Shown here piece by piece: positions 1 through 7,698 of a stretch of 64,000 nucleotides of DNA. The position numbers and the translations under genes are program-made. The stretch covers positions 1 through 64,000 of IMG/VR virus record IMGVR_UViG_3300037520_001069; one strand, given 5' to 3'. This stretch comes from a virus. A model generated the notes under the pieces. It saw only the letters and a list, made by a program, of their open reading frames with translations. It did no database searches and was not told the origin of the DNA. Each line of letters begins with the position of its first letter. The stretch's first letter is position 1.

Positions 1-185
1 TGGGGGGTGCAGGGGGCATGACGGAAACGGCAGAAATTTTGGCAGGGGGCAGGGTAGTCTGACCCCCCCCCACCGACCGAGGGGGGTACTTTCGCAATCG
101 GGGGTCGGTCGCAAATCGGCCGGAGAACCCATTACCCCTAGATATCTCGTATATTTTTTAGCCTAACCCCCTCACTTTCAGCGCT

Positions 186-261
186 ATGTCGTCATATGTC
201 GTCTCATGTCGTTTTTATGTCGGCTAAAGTGTTGATTATCAATGATTATGTCGATATGTCG
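186..261 (+). repeat. Six ATGTCG direct repeats, partly at helical spacing
   Basis: ATGTCG occurs at 186, 196, 206, 217, 248 and 256. The first four are 10, 10 and 11 bases apart, which puts them on the same face of the helix; the last two are 8 apart. This is the usual look of an iteron or operator array. The bound protein is unknown. Confidence 0.6.
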
Positions 262-362
262 TTTTTTATCTTAGAGTATAGAAAAAAAAAATAAGAGAGA
301 GAGAGAATAGAGAATATATATAAGAGTAGTAGGGAGAAAAAAATCGGTTTTTTGTCATGGAG

Positions 363-370
363 TATATTTG
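363..370 (+). promoter_or_regulatory. Bacteroidetes-type -7 element for the groEL-groES trio
   Basis: TATATTTG matches TAnnTTTG and ends 3 bases before the ATG at 374, so the mRNA would be leaderless or nearly so. No clear -33 element is seen. Confidence 0.6.
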
Positions 371-373
371 TGC

Positions 374-568
374 ATGGTTCCATTTTGGTATTCAAAGGAT
401 GATCCGGGTGTGGTGATACACGTTCATGGCACGATTTTTGTGGTGCTTAAGGAGGATTGGATAGACGAGGATGACGCTCCGATGGACAGTCCGAGAAAAA
501 AATACCCCACAGACGGTGATTTGTGGGTTTTACCCATTAACTTTGAGCCGATATGCATAAAGAATTGA
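374..568 (+). CDS. Small protein of unknown function upstream of groEL
   Basis: A 64-residue soluble, acidic protein with no signal peptide or membrane segment; I do not recognise it. The ATG at 374 is chosen because a TAnnTTTG element ends 3 bases upstream, as at several other genes in this window. Its 3' end overlaps the start of groEL by 16 bases, which suggests one transcript with translational coupling. A beta-rich fold is possible (VVIHVHGTIFVV near residue 12), but no function can be assigned. It could be a chaperonin accessory protein, by position only. Confidence 0.6.
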   Translation: MVPFWYSKDDPGVVIHVHGTIFVVLKEDWIDEDDAPMDSPRKKYPTDGDLWVLPINFEPICIKN

Positions 569-2091
569 ATTTTGGAGCTGAAGCGAGACAAGGTCTGACT
601 TCAGGAATCAAGAAAATGGCCGCAGCTGTCAAGAGTACGCTCGGTCCAGGCGGAAATACCGTCATTTTGGAGTCTAATCAGCATTCGCGGGGCCTGACGG
701 TCACCAAGGATGGCGTAACTGTCGCGAAATCGATCGTTTTGAAGGATCCGGTCGAGAATATGGCCGTTCGGATCATGCGTGAGGCTGCCGAGAAGACCGC
801 GTCGACTGCCGGTGACGGTACGACCACGGCGATCGTGATCGCTGAGGAGATGACGCTGGTTGGTATAGAGAAGGATGTGACTCTTTCGCAGTCCAAGGTG
901 CTGAACCATTATGCCGATGAGGCCTGTGAGATCCTCACCGGGATTAGTCGGCCGGTGACCGGCGATGAGATCGACCATGTCGCGACGATTTCGGCCAACG
1001 GAGACCAAGTCATTGGTGGTCTCATTGCATCGGCCTACAAAGAGGTCGGTGAGAATGGGATCGTGTCGGTGGAGAAGAGTCAGACATCGTCGACCTATGT
1101 CGACACGACCAAGGGCGTCCGGTTCAAGAGGGGTTACAAGAGCAAGTCATTCGTGAATGACCAGCGCCGGGACGAGTGTATCATCGAGAACGCGCGCGTA
1201 TTGGTCTCCGATGTGGATATCACCAATATTTTACAGATTGAGTCGGTGCTCAAGCCGGTCGTGAACAGTCACCAGCCTCTGGTGATCATCGCTGACTGCT
1301 CGGATGCCGTCGTGATGACACTGGCGATCAACGTCGTCAAGAATGGGCTAAAGTTCTGCGTCGTCTCTCCGCCGTCGTTCGGCTACCGAAGGGGCGAACT
1401 GATGGGTGACCTTGCTTTGTTGTTAGGGGCGAAGTATTTCAGTCAATCAACGGGGGACGACCTGAACTTAGCTACCATGGACGATCTTGGCTTCGCAAGC
1501 AAGATTGTGGTCGGCCGTGACGAGACGACCATCACCCGTGGTGATGAGAGGAACAAGGAGGCGATCGACAAGCTGATCTCGGAACTTCATGTGCAGATCG
1601 AGACCCTTCAGCGTGACGAGGAGCGCAGCTTCGTCCTGGAACGCATTGCCGGCCTGGCAGGGTCTATGTCGGTGATCTATGTGGGCGGTGAGACGGACAT
1701 GGAGCAGAAGGAGTTGTACGATCGGGTCGACGACGCGGTCTGTGCGGTCCGGAGCGCGCTGTCCGAAGGCGTGCTGCCTGGTGGCGGCGTGGCATTGATG
1801 TATGTGGCCGAGGAGATGAAGAAGAAGCATAAGGGCCCGGCGTTCGACGCGTTCTACTCGGCGATCCGGGCGCCATACGAAACCATTCAGAAGAATGCCG
1901 GCGTTTCGCACAAGTACGACCCGAAGACACCAATGGAAGGCCTGAACATCCGGACCATGGAAAAGGGAAACATGGTCAACATGGGAGTCATTGACCCGAC
2001 CAAAGTGACCAAAAACGCGCTCATTAGCGCAACGAGTGTAGCCGCCACCCTTCTAGGAACCAACGTAACGATCCATGAAAGCGATAAATAA
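553..2091 (+). CDS. groEL: Phage GroEL-type chaperonin
   Basis: A 512-residue group I chaperonin, shorter than the usual ~545. It should form ATP-driven rings that fold (phage) proteins in the cytoplasm. Seen: a nucleotide-binding segment TLGPGGNTVIL near residue 29, GDGTTTA near residue 84 (catalytic Asp of the GDGTT motif), RVDDA then EGVLPGGG at about 395-415, and a C-terminal DPTKVTKNALISA segment as in bacterial GroEL. The lysine usual in TLGPKG is Gly here, the apical domain is divergent, and the flexible GGM tail is absent. It overlaps the preceding gene by 16 bases and groES by 17, so the three are probably co-expressed. The order groEL then groES is the reverse of the bacterial operon. 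Family assignment is secure; specialisation for phage substrates such as the capsid protein is inference. Confidence 0.96.
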   Translation: MHKELNFGAEARQGLTSGIKKMAAAVKSTLGPGGNTVILESNQHSRGLTVTKDGVTVAKSIVLKDPVENMAVRIMREAAEKTASTAGDGTTTAIVIAEEMTLVGIEKDVTLSQSKVLNHYADEACEILTGISRPVTGDEIDHVATISANGDQVIGGLIASAYKEVGENGIVSVEKSQTSSTYVDTTKGVRFKRGYKSKSFVNDQRRDECIIENARVLVSDVDITNILQIESVLKPVVNSHQPLVIIADCSDAVVMTLAINVVKNGLKFCVVSPPSFGYRRGELMGDLALLLGAKYFSQSTGDDLNLATMDDLGFASKIVVGRDETTITRGDERNKEAIDKLISELHVQIETLQRDEERSFVLERIAGLAGSMSVIYVGGETDMEQKELYDRVDDAVCAVRSALSEGVLPGGGVALMYVAEEMKKKHKGPAFDAFYSAIRAPYETIQKNAGVSHKYDPKTPMEGLNIRTMEKGNMVNMGVIDPTKVTKNALISATSVAATLLGTNVTIHESDK

Positions 2092-2332
2092 GTTCATCGT
2101 CTGCGAACCGATCAATGAGGAGATCCGCACGGACTCTGGTCTCATGCTGTCCGAGAAGGACGCCGACAACATTCGGTACCGGATGGCCAAGGTCATCTCC
2201 CCGGGGAGCGAAGTCTCCGTCATTAAGGAGGGCGACGTGGTGTACTACGATCGGAGCGCTGGGTTCAAGATCATGATTCAGGATCTTCCGTACCTAGTGA
2301 TCTCCGAGAGAGATGTCGTTGTCGTACTCTGA
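2075..2332 (+). CDS. groES: GroES-like co-chaperonin
   Basis: An 85-residue protein, slightly shorter than bacterial GroES (~97), expected to cap the GroEL ring made by the overlapping upstream gene. It starts with KAINKFIVCEP, as GroES starts with a beta strand ending in P. It has a mobile-loop-like region TDSGLMLSEKD whose LML could replace the IVL contact tripeptide, then VISPGSEV...IKEGDVVYYDRSAG (the GD-V-Y core) and a C-terminal ISERDVVVVL like the SESDILAIV end of GroES. Its 3' end overlaps the convergent regulator gene by 62 bases. Confidence 0.88.
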   Translation: MKAINKFIVCEPINEEIRTDSGLMLSEKDADNIRYRMAKVISPGSEVSVIKEGDVVYYDRSAGFKIMIQDLPYLVISERDVVVVL

Positions 2333-2717
2333 CGTTCATATTCTCGATCATTCGCCGGTAGACCTTGTGTGAGTAGGGCACCTTCCGGGCAAAGATCTCG
2401 TTACTGTCGGGGTTTTCTGATATCTCTTCGCCTTCGAGCTTCTTGTAGATAATGGTGACCATAGCCTTGGCCGAAGGCGTTATGGCGAAGAGCTTTTTGG
2501 GCTTCTCCTGGACGACGCCGACAAAACCATTCTGGATGAGTCGTTCCATCCTGTTCCTGTCCCACTTAACGCAGGACTCGATCCCATCGAACATTTCCCT
2601 GGAGAAGTACTTCTCAGAGTAGATGAGCAGCAGGATGTCAAGGTCTTGCTCTTGGATGTTCCATTTAACTTTGGCCCAGTAGCGAACTACGCGCCAGTAC
2701 TTTAGGTAGTCTTTCAT
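2271..2717 (-). CDS. Winged-helix (MarR-like) DNA-binding protein, putative late-gene regulator
   Basis: A 148-residue protein. Residues about 20-95 have the helix pattern and basic wing of a MarR-like winged helix: a helix with DLDILLLIYS, an acidic linker, WDRNRMERLIQNGFV as recognition helix, then a hairpin KPKKLFAITPSAKAMV. The C-terminal tail is basic (VRVRQRHLSRR). The gene is divergent from the virion block; its own -7 element (2725-2732) lies 3 bp from that of the first virion gene. This makes it the best candidate for a switch controlling the structural operon. It overlaps the end of groES on the other strand. The fold is inferred from pattern only; no direct evidence of the operator is seen. 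Confidence 0.65.
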   Translation of the reverse strand: MKDYLKYWRVVRYWAKVKWNIQEQDLDILLLIYSEKYFSREMFDGIESCVKWDRNRMERLIQNGFVGVVQEKPKKLFAITPSAKAMVTIIYKKLEGEEISENPDSNEIFARKVPYSHKVYRRMIENMNVRVRQRHLSRRSLGTEDPES

Positions 2718-2724
2718 TGTTCCG

Positions 2725-2732
2725 CAAAATTA
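2725..2732 (-). promoter_or_regulatory. -7 element of the winged-helix gene
   Basis: On the minus strand the sequence reads TAATTTTG, matching TAnnTTTG, with 7 bases to the ATG at 2717. It faces away from, and almost touches, the rightward element at 2736-2743. Confidence 0.55.
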
Positions 2733-2735
2733 TGC

Positions 2736-2743
2736 TATTTTTG
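2736..2743 (+). promoter_or_regulatory. -7 element of the virion block
   Basis: TATTTTTG matches TAnnTTTG and is followed after 4 bases by the GTG start at 2748. Polymerase cannot occupy this and the divergent element at 2725-2732 at the same time. Confidence 0.6.
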
Positions 2744-2747
2744 CTGT

Positions 2748-3083
2748 GTGAAAGACGCCTGTTACAAAAAGGTCAAAGCTCAGTACGATGTATTCCCATC
2801 CGCCCGGGCTAGCCAGGCCATTGCCAAGTGCCGGAAGGCATCTGGGTCTGTTCGCAAGACTGAGAAAGGAACTGAATTAAAACGATGGGAGAAAGAGAAG
2901 TGGGTCGACCAGAAGACCGGCCGCGCCTGTGGAGCTGGTGGGAAGAACGAGTACTGCCGGCCGAGCAAGCGTGTGTCGGACAAGACCCCCAAGACGAGCT
3001 CCGAGATAGGCCGCTCTACCCTTCGGAAAAAGATCCAGGAGAAAGAGCGCGTGGGAATGGGTAAACGCGTAAAGCCGGTATGA
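2748..3083 (+). CDS. Small basic Cys-containing protein (DUF5872-like)
   Basis: A 111-residue lysine/arginine-rich protein with four cysteines. The central segment WVDQKTGRACGAGGKNEYCR followed by PSKRVSDKTPKTSSEI matches what I remember of DUF5872, a family in crAss-like phages and some large viruses. Such small basic proteins may package with DNA, but no function is proven. It uses a GTG start, chosen because it follows the -7 element at 2736-2743 by 4 bases. It overlaps the next gene by 4 bases. Confidence 0.7.
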   Translation: MKDACYKKVKAQYDVFPSARASQAIAKCRKASGSVRKTEKGTELKRWEKEKWVDQKTGRACGAGGKNEYCRPSKRVSDKTPKTSSEIGRSTLRKKIQEKERVGMGKRVKPV

Positions 3084-3661
3084 TGAAAAACAAATACCAA
3101 AAAGAAGGAAATCAAAGCTGCGTAACAGCGGGTGGGTGTAGTAAGCCAAAGCCCCCCAGGCTTAAGCCAGAAGTGGAAAGATCAGTTGCTGCGTCGATTA
3201 ACCGGTCGGCAAGAAGCGAATCTGAGCGAAGGAATATGTACGAAAGAGCCGGAATACAGTATCAATCTGTATCAGCATCAACGAGACCGGCAAGGACATT
3301 TGATATTCCCGCAAAAAAGACTGAACCAAAAAAAGTAATTAAAAAAAAGCCACAGGAAGAAACAATATCAAAGCCGGACACGACCTATAAGTATTACAAA
3401 AGGTCGAGTGGAGAAAAAGCTTTTCAAGAAAAAAACCTTAAAGCGACGTCAAGTACTCAGTTAACGTCCCCGAATGTATTTAATAAAGGAGGAAAAATGC
3501 CACTAAAGAAAGCATCAGGTAAGGGCAAGGCCGCCGTTCAGAAGGCGGTATCTACCAACATCGCCGAGCTGACCCGGGCGAACCGGGAGAAACCAGCCGG
3601 CAAGAAGCGCAGCAAGGAGCAGATTGCTGCCATTGCCTATTCAGCAGCGAGGAAAAAATAA
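3080..3661 (+). CDS. Basic protein, DUF6496-like C-terminus
   Basis: A 193-residue, very basic and probably disordered protein. Residues 1-135 are Ser/Lys/Arg-rich with no recognisable fold. The C-terminal ~55 residues (from MPLKKASGKGK to IAAIAYSAARKK) resemble the short phage proteins that end in a KQAIAIAYS-type motif (DUF6496-like). An in-frame ATG at 3497 is preceded by AAAGGAGG, so a shorter internal product is possible. It starts by ATGA overlap with the previous gene; a second ATG at 3083 is equally possible. Codon use is more A-rich than in neighbouring genes, so the N-terminal part may be a later addition. Confidence 0.6.
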   Translation: MMKNKYQKEGNQSCVTAGGCSKPKPPRLKPEVERSVAASINRSARSESERRNMYERAGIQYQSVSASTRPARTFDIPAKKTEPKKVIKKKPQEETISKPDTTYKYYKRSSGEKAFQEKNLKATSSTQLTSPNVFNKGGKMPLKKASGKGKAAVQKAVSTNIAELTRANREKPAGKKRSKEQIAAIAYSAARKK

Positions 3662-3664
3662 TGC

Positions 3665-3672
3665 TACCTTTG
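3665..3672 (+). promoter_or_regulatory. -7 element, leaderless arrangement
   Basis: TACCTTTG matches TAnnTTTG; 5 bases separate it from the ATG at 3678. Confidence 0.55.
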
Positions 3673-3677
3673 AGCCA

Positions 3678-3974
3678 ATGAAAAGAGTCGACAAAGAGTC
3701 CATGCCATGCAACAAGCCCCGGCCGTCAACAAGTCCGGGGAAGAAACGTATGGTCAAGGCTTGCGAGGGTGGTCAAGAAAAAATCATCCATTACGGAGCG
3801 GATGGCTATGGTCACAATTACAGCCCTGCTGCTCGAAAGTCATTCAAGGCGCGTCACAAGTGCGCTACAGCCGACAGCAAATTAACGGCCCGGCATTGGT
3901 CCTGCAAAGACTTGTGGGCCGGTAAGGGCGGAAGCACGAAGCCGTCTCCAAAGGGAAGGAAGGGCAAGTACTGA
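3678..3974 (+). CDS. Small basic Cys-containing phage protein
   Basis: A 98-residue basic protein. The stretch MVKACEGGQEKIIHYGADGY followed by a KSFKARHKC motif is the hallmark of a small protein common in crAss-like and other large phages. Cys and His residues (CE..., HYG, RHKC, WSC) could bind zinc, but this is inference. The C-terminus WSCKDLWAGKGG is typical of the family. The start at 3678 is set by the -7 element 5 bases upstream and drops an unlikely N-terminal extension. It is followed by a 1-base overlap with the next gene. Confidence 0.72.
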   Translation: MKRVDKESMPCNKPRPSTSPGKKRMVKACEGGQEKIIHYGADGYGHNYSPAARKSFKARHKCATADSKLTARHWSCKDLWAGKGGSTKPSPKGRKGKY

Positions 3975-4246
3975 TGGGAACCTGTTCGAAGGGGTGCAAG
4001 TGCACCTCATGCAAAGGTGGGAAGTCACGCTCCGCAAAGTATTATGCAGCCAACCCAGAGGCACGCAAGAAAAAAACCGAGTACGATACCAAGTATCATT
4101 CCACTCCAGAACGACGTAAGTACCGCGCGGAGCTCGTCCAGAAGAACAGAGAGATGGGTAAGAAGGGCGATGGGCTTGATGTGTCTCATCAGAAGGGCGG
4201 AAAGTTTATCTTAGAAAAAGCATCCAAAAATAGAGCAAGAAAATGA
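3974..4246 (+). CDS. Small Lys-rich protein with Cys cluster
   Basis: A 90-residue basic protein. The N-terminus has CSKGCKCTSCKGG (four Cys, possible zinc or metal site). The C-terminal half, KYRAELVQKNREMGKKGDGL then DVSHQKGGKFILEKASKNRA, matches a conserved phage/large-virus motif that I recognise but cannot name with certainty. It overlaps the previous gene by 1 base and the next by 4. Its position among other small basic proteins at the head of the virion block suggests a packaged or virion-associated product. Confidence 0.62.
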   Translation: MGTCSKGCKCTSCKGGKSRSAKYYAANPEARKKKTEYDTKYHSTPERRKYRAELVQKNREMGKKGDGLDVSHQKGGKFILEKASKNRARK

Positions 4247-4527
4247 AAGAGTTTCTAATGGACCTCGGGTTCAATATTGGCCTAGCCCTATCGGGCCTAT
4301 TGGGCAGCCTGGTAACGATTTGGCGTTCGAAGAAGAAGATGAACGTCAAGGAGCAGGCTTTGTCAATGATCGCCGGTACGCTATCGGCCAATTACCTGAC
4401 CCCATTGGTCATAAGCTTTATGGACCTTAAGGACAACACCCAGTTTGGTGTGGCCTTTGTGGTTGGATTCGGAGGACTTAAAGCAGTTGAGTATGTCTAC
4501 GAAAAATACTTCACAAAGCAAGGATAA
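4243..4527 (+). CDS. Holin-like small membrane protein
   Basis: A 94-residue protein with three predicted membrane segments: about residues 7-27 (NIGLALSGLLGSLVTIW), 39-60 and 70-88. A basic stretch RSKKKMN follows the first. Size, topology and position upstream of the amidase and spanin genes fit a holin, which would make pores in the host inner membrane. It overlaps the preceding gene by 4 bases. The lysis genes are separated by the 3-kb gene at 4669-7698. The membrane character is seen; the holin role is inference. Confidence 0.6.
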   Translation: MKEFLMDLGFNIGLALSGLLGSLVTIWRSKKKMNVKEQALSMIAGTLSANYLTPLVISFMDLKDNTQFGVAFVVGFGGLKAVEYVYEKYFTKQG

Positions 4528-4666
4528 GGGCTTTGGTGATACGCTGGCCCGTATTTTTACAGTCACCGGTGTCAAAGCCGTTGTGGAAGCTGTTGCCGGA
4601 AGCGACTGCGGTTGCCAAGAAAGACAAGAAGCATTAAACGAACTAATACCCTATAAAAAAGACTAA
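4493..4666 (+). CDS. Small conserved phage protein with CGC motif
   Basis: A 57-residue protein starting at the ATG at 4493 inside the end of the holin-like gene (35-base overlap, different frame). It contains GDTLARIFTVTGVKAVVEAV and then DCGCQERQEALNELIPYK. The pattern 'GDT..+....TG+K..V......CGC..R...LN...PY' recurs in small proteins of Bacteroidetes phages. Function unknown; it may work with the membrane protein it overlaps. Confidence 0.65.
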   Translation: MSTKNTSQSKDKGFGDTLARIFTVTGVKAVVEAVAGSDCGCQERQEALNELIPYKKD

Positions 4667-4668
4667 AC

Positions 4669-7600
4669 ATGGCACTAGAACAAGTATCGACTTACATTTT
4701 TACTCCATCAATAACGCCATCAGGAGGCCAGCAGTATGCTGCTACTTTAGCTATTCCTGGCCGGTGGAATATTGGGCAAATCCGGCGAATTGTTAATGCT
4801 ACAAGGAACAAGTTGATGTATAGCGATGAGAATGAAAAGCTCATTGGTACAATTGCATTTAGCACATACAACCAAACGGTTCCAACCGGAATGCCAAGCA
4901 CCCTTGTGCAAAAAGCTGGTGGTGTAACTACGTTTAATTTACTTATGGACACGTCGTATATGGCAGCGTCGGATGTCCTTGAGATTTTAGTTCAAAAGAA
5001 AGAGCAGATTATCCGACCATTTGACTTTGGAACGGATGCCATTGAGCGCATCCGGGTATCTGACCCCAAGTCAATGATTGACGCTGACTTTGAGTATGGC
5101 TTGCAGCCTACCAAATGGGCGTCTTATGGCTTGAACCGGTACTTCCCATCAATTCTTGAGCTTCAGAGTAATGACCTTGTTGTGACGGCTATTACTGCTG
5201 ACGGAACAACCACATCGTCAACAAACTCTTTGATTACAGTTACAACCTCTGTCCCACATAGTATTGTTGCCGGAAGCCCTATTCACGTTGCCGGAACAAG
5301 TCAAACTGTTGCCCTTGGCGCTGGCGGTGCAGATGGCGGATTTATAGTTGAAACGCTTGTTAACTCAACCCAGTTTACATACAGGGCTAAAACAACCGTA
5401 ACATCGGGCTCGATTTTAGCAGACAATATCGTCCTTCGTAGGTGCGTGTTTGCTACAAATGTCAGTATTCCTGTTTCAAGTGTTTCCCCACTAACGCCTG
5501 CTAATGGTGGTACTTTAACCGTTACAACATCAAGCCCTCACAACCTTGTTCCTGGAACGCCTATTCTTGTTAGAGTTAGCGGAGGAGCATCTTTTCCTAT
5601 TCAGGCCGTAGGTTCATTTTATGTGGTAGGCGTTCCAACAGCGACCACTTTTACATACGCAATTAGGCAGTGGACGAGCGGAAATGGAGGAAGCACTGTT
5701 GACCTTACCGGAGCGACATTCACCATCACCACTAACTCAGATGGACTTGCACAGCCTAGGCCCTGGGATGGTGGCGTTCAGATTTATACAGCTAGTGCTT
5801 CACATGGTGCTTCTATTATTCGAACAACAAAGAAGTACAACCGTTATCAGTCTGGTAAAGGGTATCTGTGGTCATCTGGCGTATTGTTTAGGCCCAACTA
5901 TGACATTCGTAGCATTACCGCTGACGCAACAGCTATTGGCTCTCTTGTTACTGTTACTGTTGATGGAGTGCCCCATGGCCTTCAAGGAACGTCACTTCCC
6001 GCTCTTGGGGCTAGGGTAACTATTGCCGGAGTTAGTACAGCCGGTTACAATGGAACATTTACAGTGAATACGGTCACTAGCCCATATACATTTACTTACC
6101 GTAACACCGTAGCTCTTGGAACGACAACGGGTGTATCTATTCCGGGCACAGACCCAAAAGTCATTGTAACCGAGTGGTCCGGGGCCGTTGTTCGAGCTGG
6201 TCCTTTTGATGACCAAAACGGAATGTTTTTTGAATACGATGGAGCTACATTTTGGGCAGTTCGTAGAAGCGCAGTGTTTCAATTAGCCGGAACATTAGCT
6301 ATAAATGCAGGAAGCACTACTGTTACAGGTACGGCTACTAGGTTTACGCAACAAACCCGCGTTGGCGATAAAATTGTCATTAAAGGTATGACATATTTAG
6401 TTTCGTCTATTGCCAGTGATACATCAATGACTATTTCTCCAGACTATCGACCCAGTACAAGTGCTAGTGGCGTTAAAGGGAGCATTGTTCGTGAAACTCG
6501 TATTTCTCAAGCAAACTGGAACATTGACACTTGCGATGGTTCTGGTGGAGTTAATAATCCAAGCGGATTCCAACTTGACTTAAACACCATGCAAATGGTG
6601 GGCATTCAGTACACATGGTATGGCGCTGGATTTATTGATTGGATGATTCGTGGCGCTGATGGCAACTGGGTAATGGTTCACAGGCTCAAGAACAACAACG
6701 TGAACTATGAGGCGCATATGCGAACAGGTAACTTGCCGGTTCGTTATTCCGTTGAGAATGAAGGAGCATATACCTATTTGACCGCATCGCTTGCGGCTGG
6801 AGCAACTACCGCAACCGTTGCTAGTACGGCTGATTTTCCAAGCACAGGCGTTTTATTGATTGACCAAGAGATTATTTCTTACAGTGGAAAAACATCAAGT
6901 CCGGCTACATTCACAGGACTTACCAGGGCTGCAACCTTGAGTAAGTTTCAAGGGGGTCTATTAAGAAGCTTTACCGGTTCGGGAGATGTCATACATAATA
7001 CGCCAACTCCTAGTGCCACAAACGGACCTGGAGTAGTTCTTATTCGGAACACTTGTAGCCCATCGCTTGTACACTGGGGTTCGGCTCTTGTAATGGATGG
7101 CGGCTTTGATACTGACCGTGGTTATATCTTCAACTATCAAAGACCAAATCCTGCCGTTCCTGCGCCTATTAACTTAACAACGACAACTCAGACGGTTTTC
7201 CTAATCAGATTGGCTCCATCCGTTTCCGCTGGCCTTGTGGGCGTTCTTGGAAACAGGGACCTTATTAACAGGGCGCAATTCCTTTTGCAAGCCGTAGGTA
7301 TTGCCGTTGATAACGGTGTTAATGCTGGCGCTGTAATTGTTGAGGGCGTTGTTAATCCGACGAATATTAGTGCAATAACCTGGGTTGATGTAAATGCTTC
7401 GGCACAGGGCTCACAGCCGTCATTTGCCCAAGTTTCAACGTCTTGGACCGGTGGTACAGCTACTGGTGGTGAGCAAATTTTTGCTTTTGCCGCTCCCGCT
7501 CCATCAGGAACCTCTTCACAATGGGGAGCAGTAAACGACAGGCTTGATTTGAGTCCGTTGAAAGAGTTGACCAATTCGCCGATTGGTGGAGATGGCGTAT

Positions 7601-7698
7601 ATCCGGATGGGCCTGAAGTTCTTGCCATTAACGTAAGGCTTAGAAACGGAACCGCTAATGGAACTGTTTTGCTTCGCTGGTCAGAGGCTCAAGCGTAA
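4669..7698 (+). CDS. Large virion/tail-fibre-like protein with repeated Gly/Thr-rich beta domains
   Basis: A 1,009-residue protein without signal peptide. Residues ~120-165 hold DPKSMIDADFEYGLQPTKWA, recalling structural proteins of T4-like cyanophages. Three similar beta modules follow at about 185-250, 278-330 and 415-480. Each starts with a PHS/PHN/PHG motif ('PHNLVPGTPI') and ends with 'FTYR' or 'FTYA', as in tail-fibre repeats. The C-terminus (FAAPAPSGTSSQW...GPEVLAINVRLRNG) also resembles cyanophage virion proteins. A fibre, baseplate or surface role is likely. Synonymous sites are visibly T-richer (GTT, GCT, CTT) than in the capsid and portal genes, and the gene splits the lysis genes; both suggest acquisition. 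It ends 1 base into the amidase start. Confidence 0.75.
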   Translation: MALEQVSTYIFTPSITPSGGQQYAATLAIPGRWNIGQIRRIVNATRNKLMYSDENEKLIGTIAFSTYNQTVPTGMPSTLVQKAGGVTTFNLLMDTSYMAASDVLEILVQKKEQIIRPFDFGTDAIERIRVSDPKSMIDADFEYGLQPTKWASYGLNRYFPSILELQSNDLVVTAITADGTTTSSTNSLITVTTSVPHSIVAGSPIHVAGTSQTVALGAGGADGGFIVETLVNSTQFTYRAKTTVTSGSILADNIVLRRCVFATNVSIPVSSVSPLTPANGGTLTVTTSSPHNLVPGTPILVRVSGGASFPIQAVGSFYVVGVPTATTFTYAIRQWTSGNGGSTVDLTGATFTITTNSDGLAQPRPWDGGVQIYTASASHGASIIRTTKKYNRYQSGKGYLWSSGVLFRPNYDIRSITADATAIGSLVTVTVDGVPHGLQGTSLPALGARVTIAGVSTAGYNGTFTVNTVTSPYTFTYRNTVALGTTTGVSIPGTDPKVIVTEWSGAVVRAGPFDDQNGMFFEYDGATFWAVRRSAVFQLAGTLAINAGSTTVTGTATRFTQQTRVGDKIVIKGMTYLVSSIASDTSMTISPDYRPSTSASGVKGSIVRETRISQANWNIDTCDGSGGVNNPSGFQLDLNTMQMVGIQYTWYGAGFIDWMIRGADGNWVMVHRLKNNNVNYEAHMRTGNLPVRYSVENEGAYTYLTASLAAGATTATVASTADFPSTGVLLIDQEIISYSGKTSSPATFTGLTRAATLSKFQGGLLRSFTGSGDVIHNTPTPSATNGPGVVLIRNTCSPSLVHWGSALVMDGGFDTDRGYIFNYQRPNPAVPAPINLTTTTQTVFLIRLAPSVSAGLVGVLGNRDLINRAQFLLQAVGIAVDNGVNAGAVIVEGVVNPTNISAITWVDVNASAQGSQPSFAQVSTSWTGGTATGGEQIFAFAAPAPSGTSSQWGAVNDRLDLSPLKELTNSPIGGDGVYPDGPEVLAINVRLRNGTANGTVLLRWSEAQA

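Larger units (their letters stand above)
1..373. other. Non-coding left end with G/C runs, phased repeats and purine-rich tract
   Basis: No convincing gene is seen in the first 373 bases. The stretch has G and C homopolymer runs (1-90), a short inverted repeat (ACCGACC at 72-78, GGTCGGT at 103-109), a near-direct repeat (TCGCAATCGG at 92-101, TCGCAAATCGG at 109-119), the ATGTCG array at 186-261 and an A/G-rich tract at about 270-345. It ends with a promoter that fires into the first gene. It could be an origin or control region, or simply the edge of a gene-poor segment that continues beyond the window. Confidence 0.6.

Noticed and set aside
69-109. Inverted repeat ACCGACC/GGTCGGT as a terminator
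   Set aside because: Long 24-base loop and no T run; kept only as a description of the left end.
601-1933. Several 70-150-residue frames overlapping groEL
   Set aside because: groEL is certain over this span; the others are Arg/Pro/His-rich shadows of GC-rich coding sequence.
3497-3661. Separate small gene starting at the internal ATG with GGAGG upstream
   Set aside because: The GGAGG is also codons for KGGK in the longer open frame; an internal product is possible but cannot be separated from the full gene by sequence alone.
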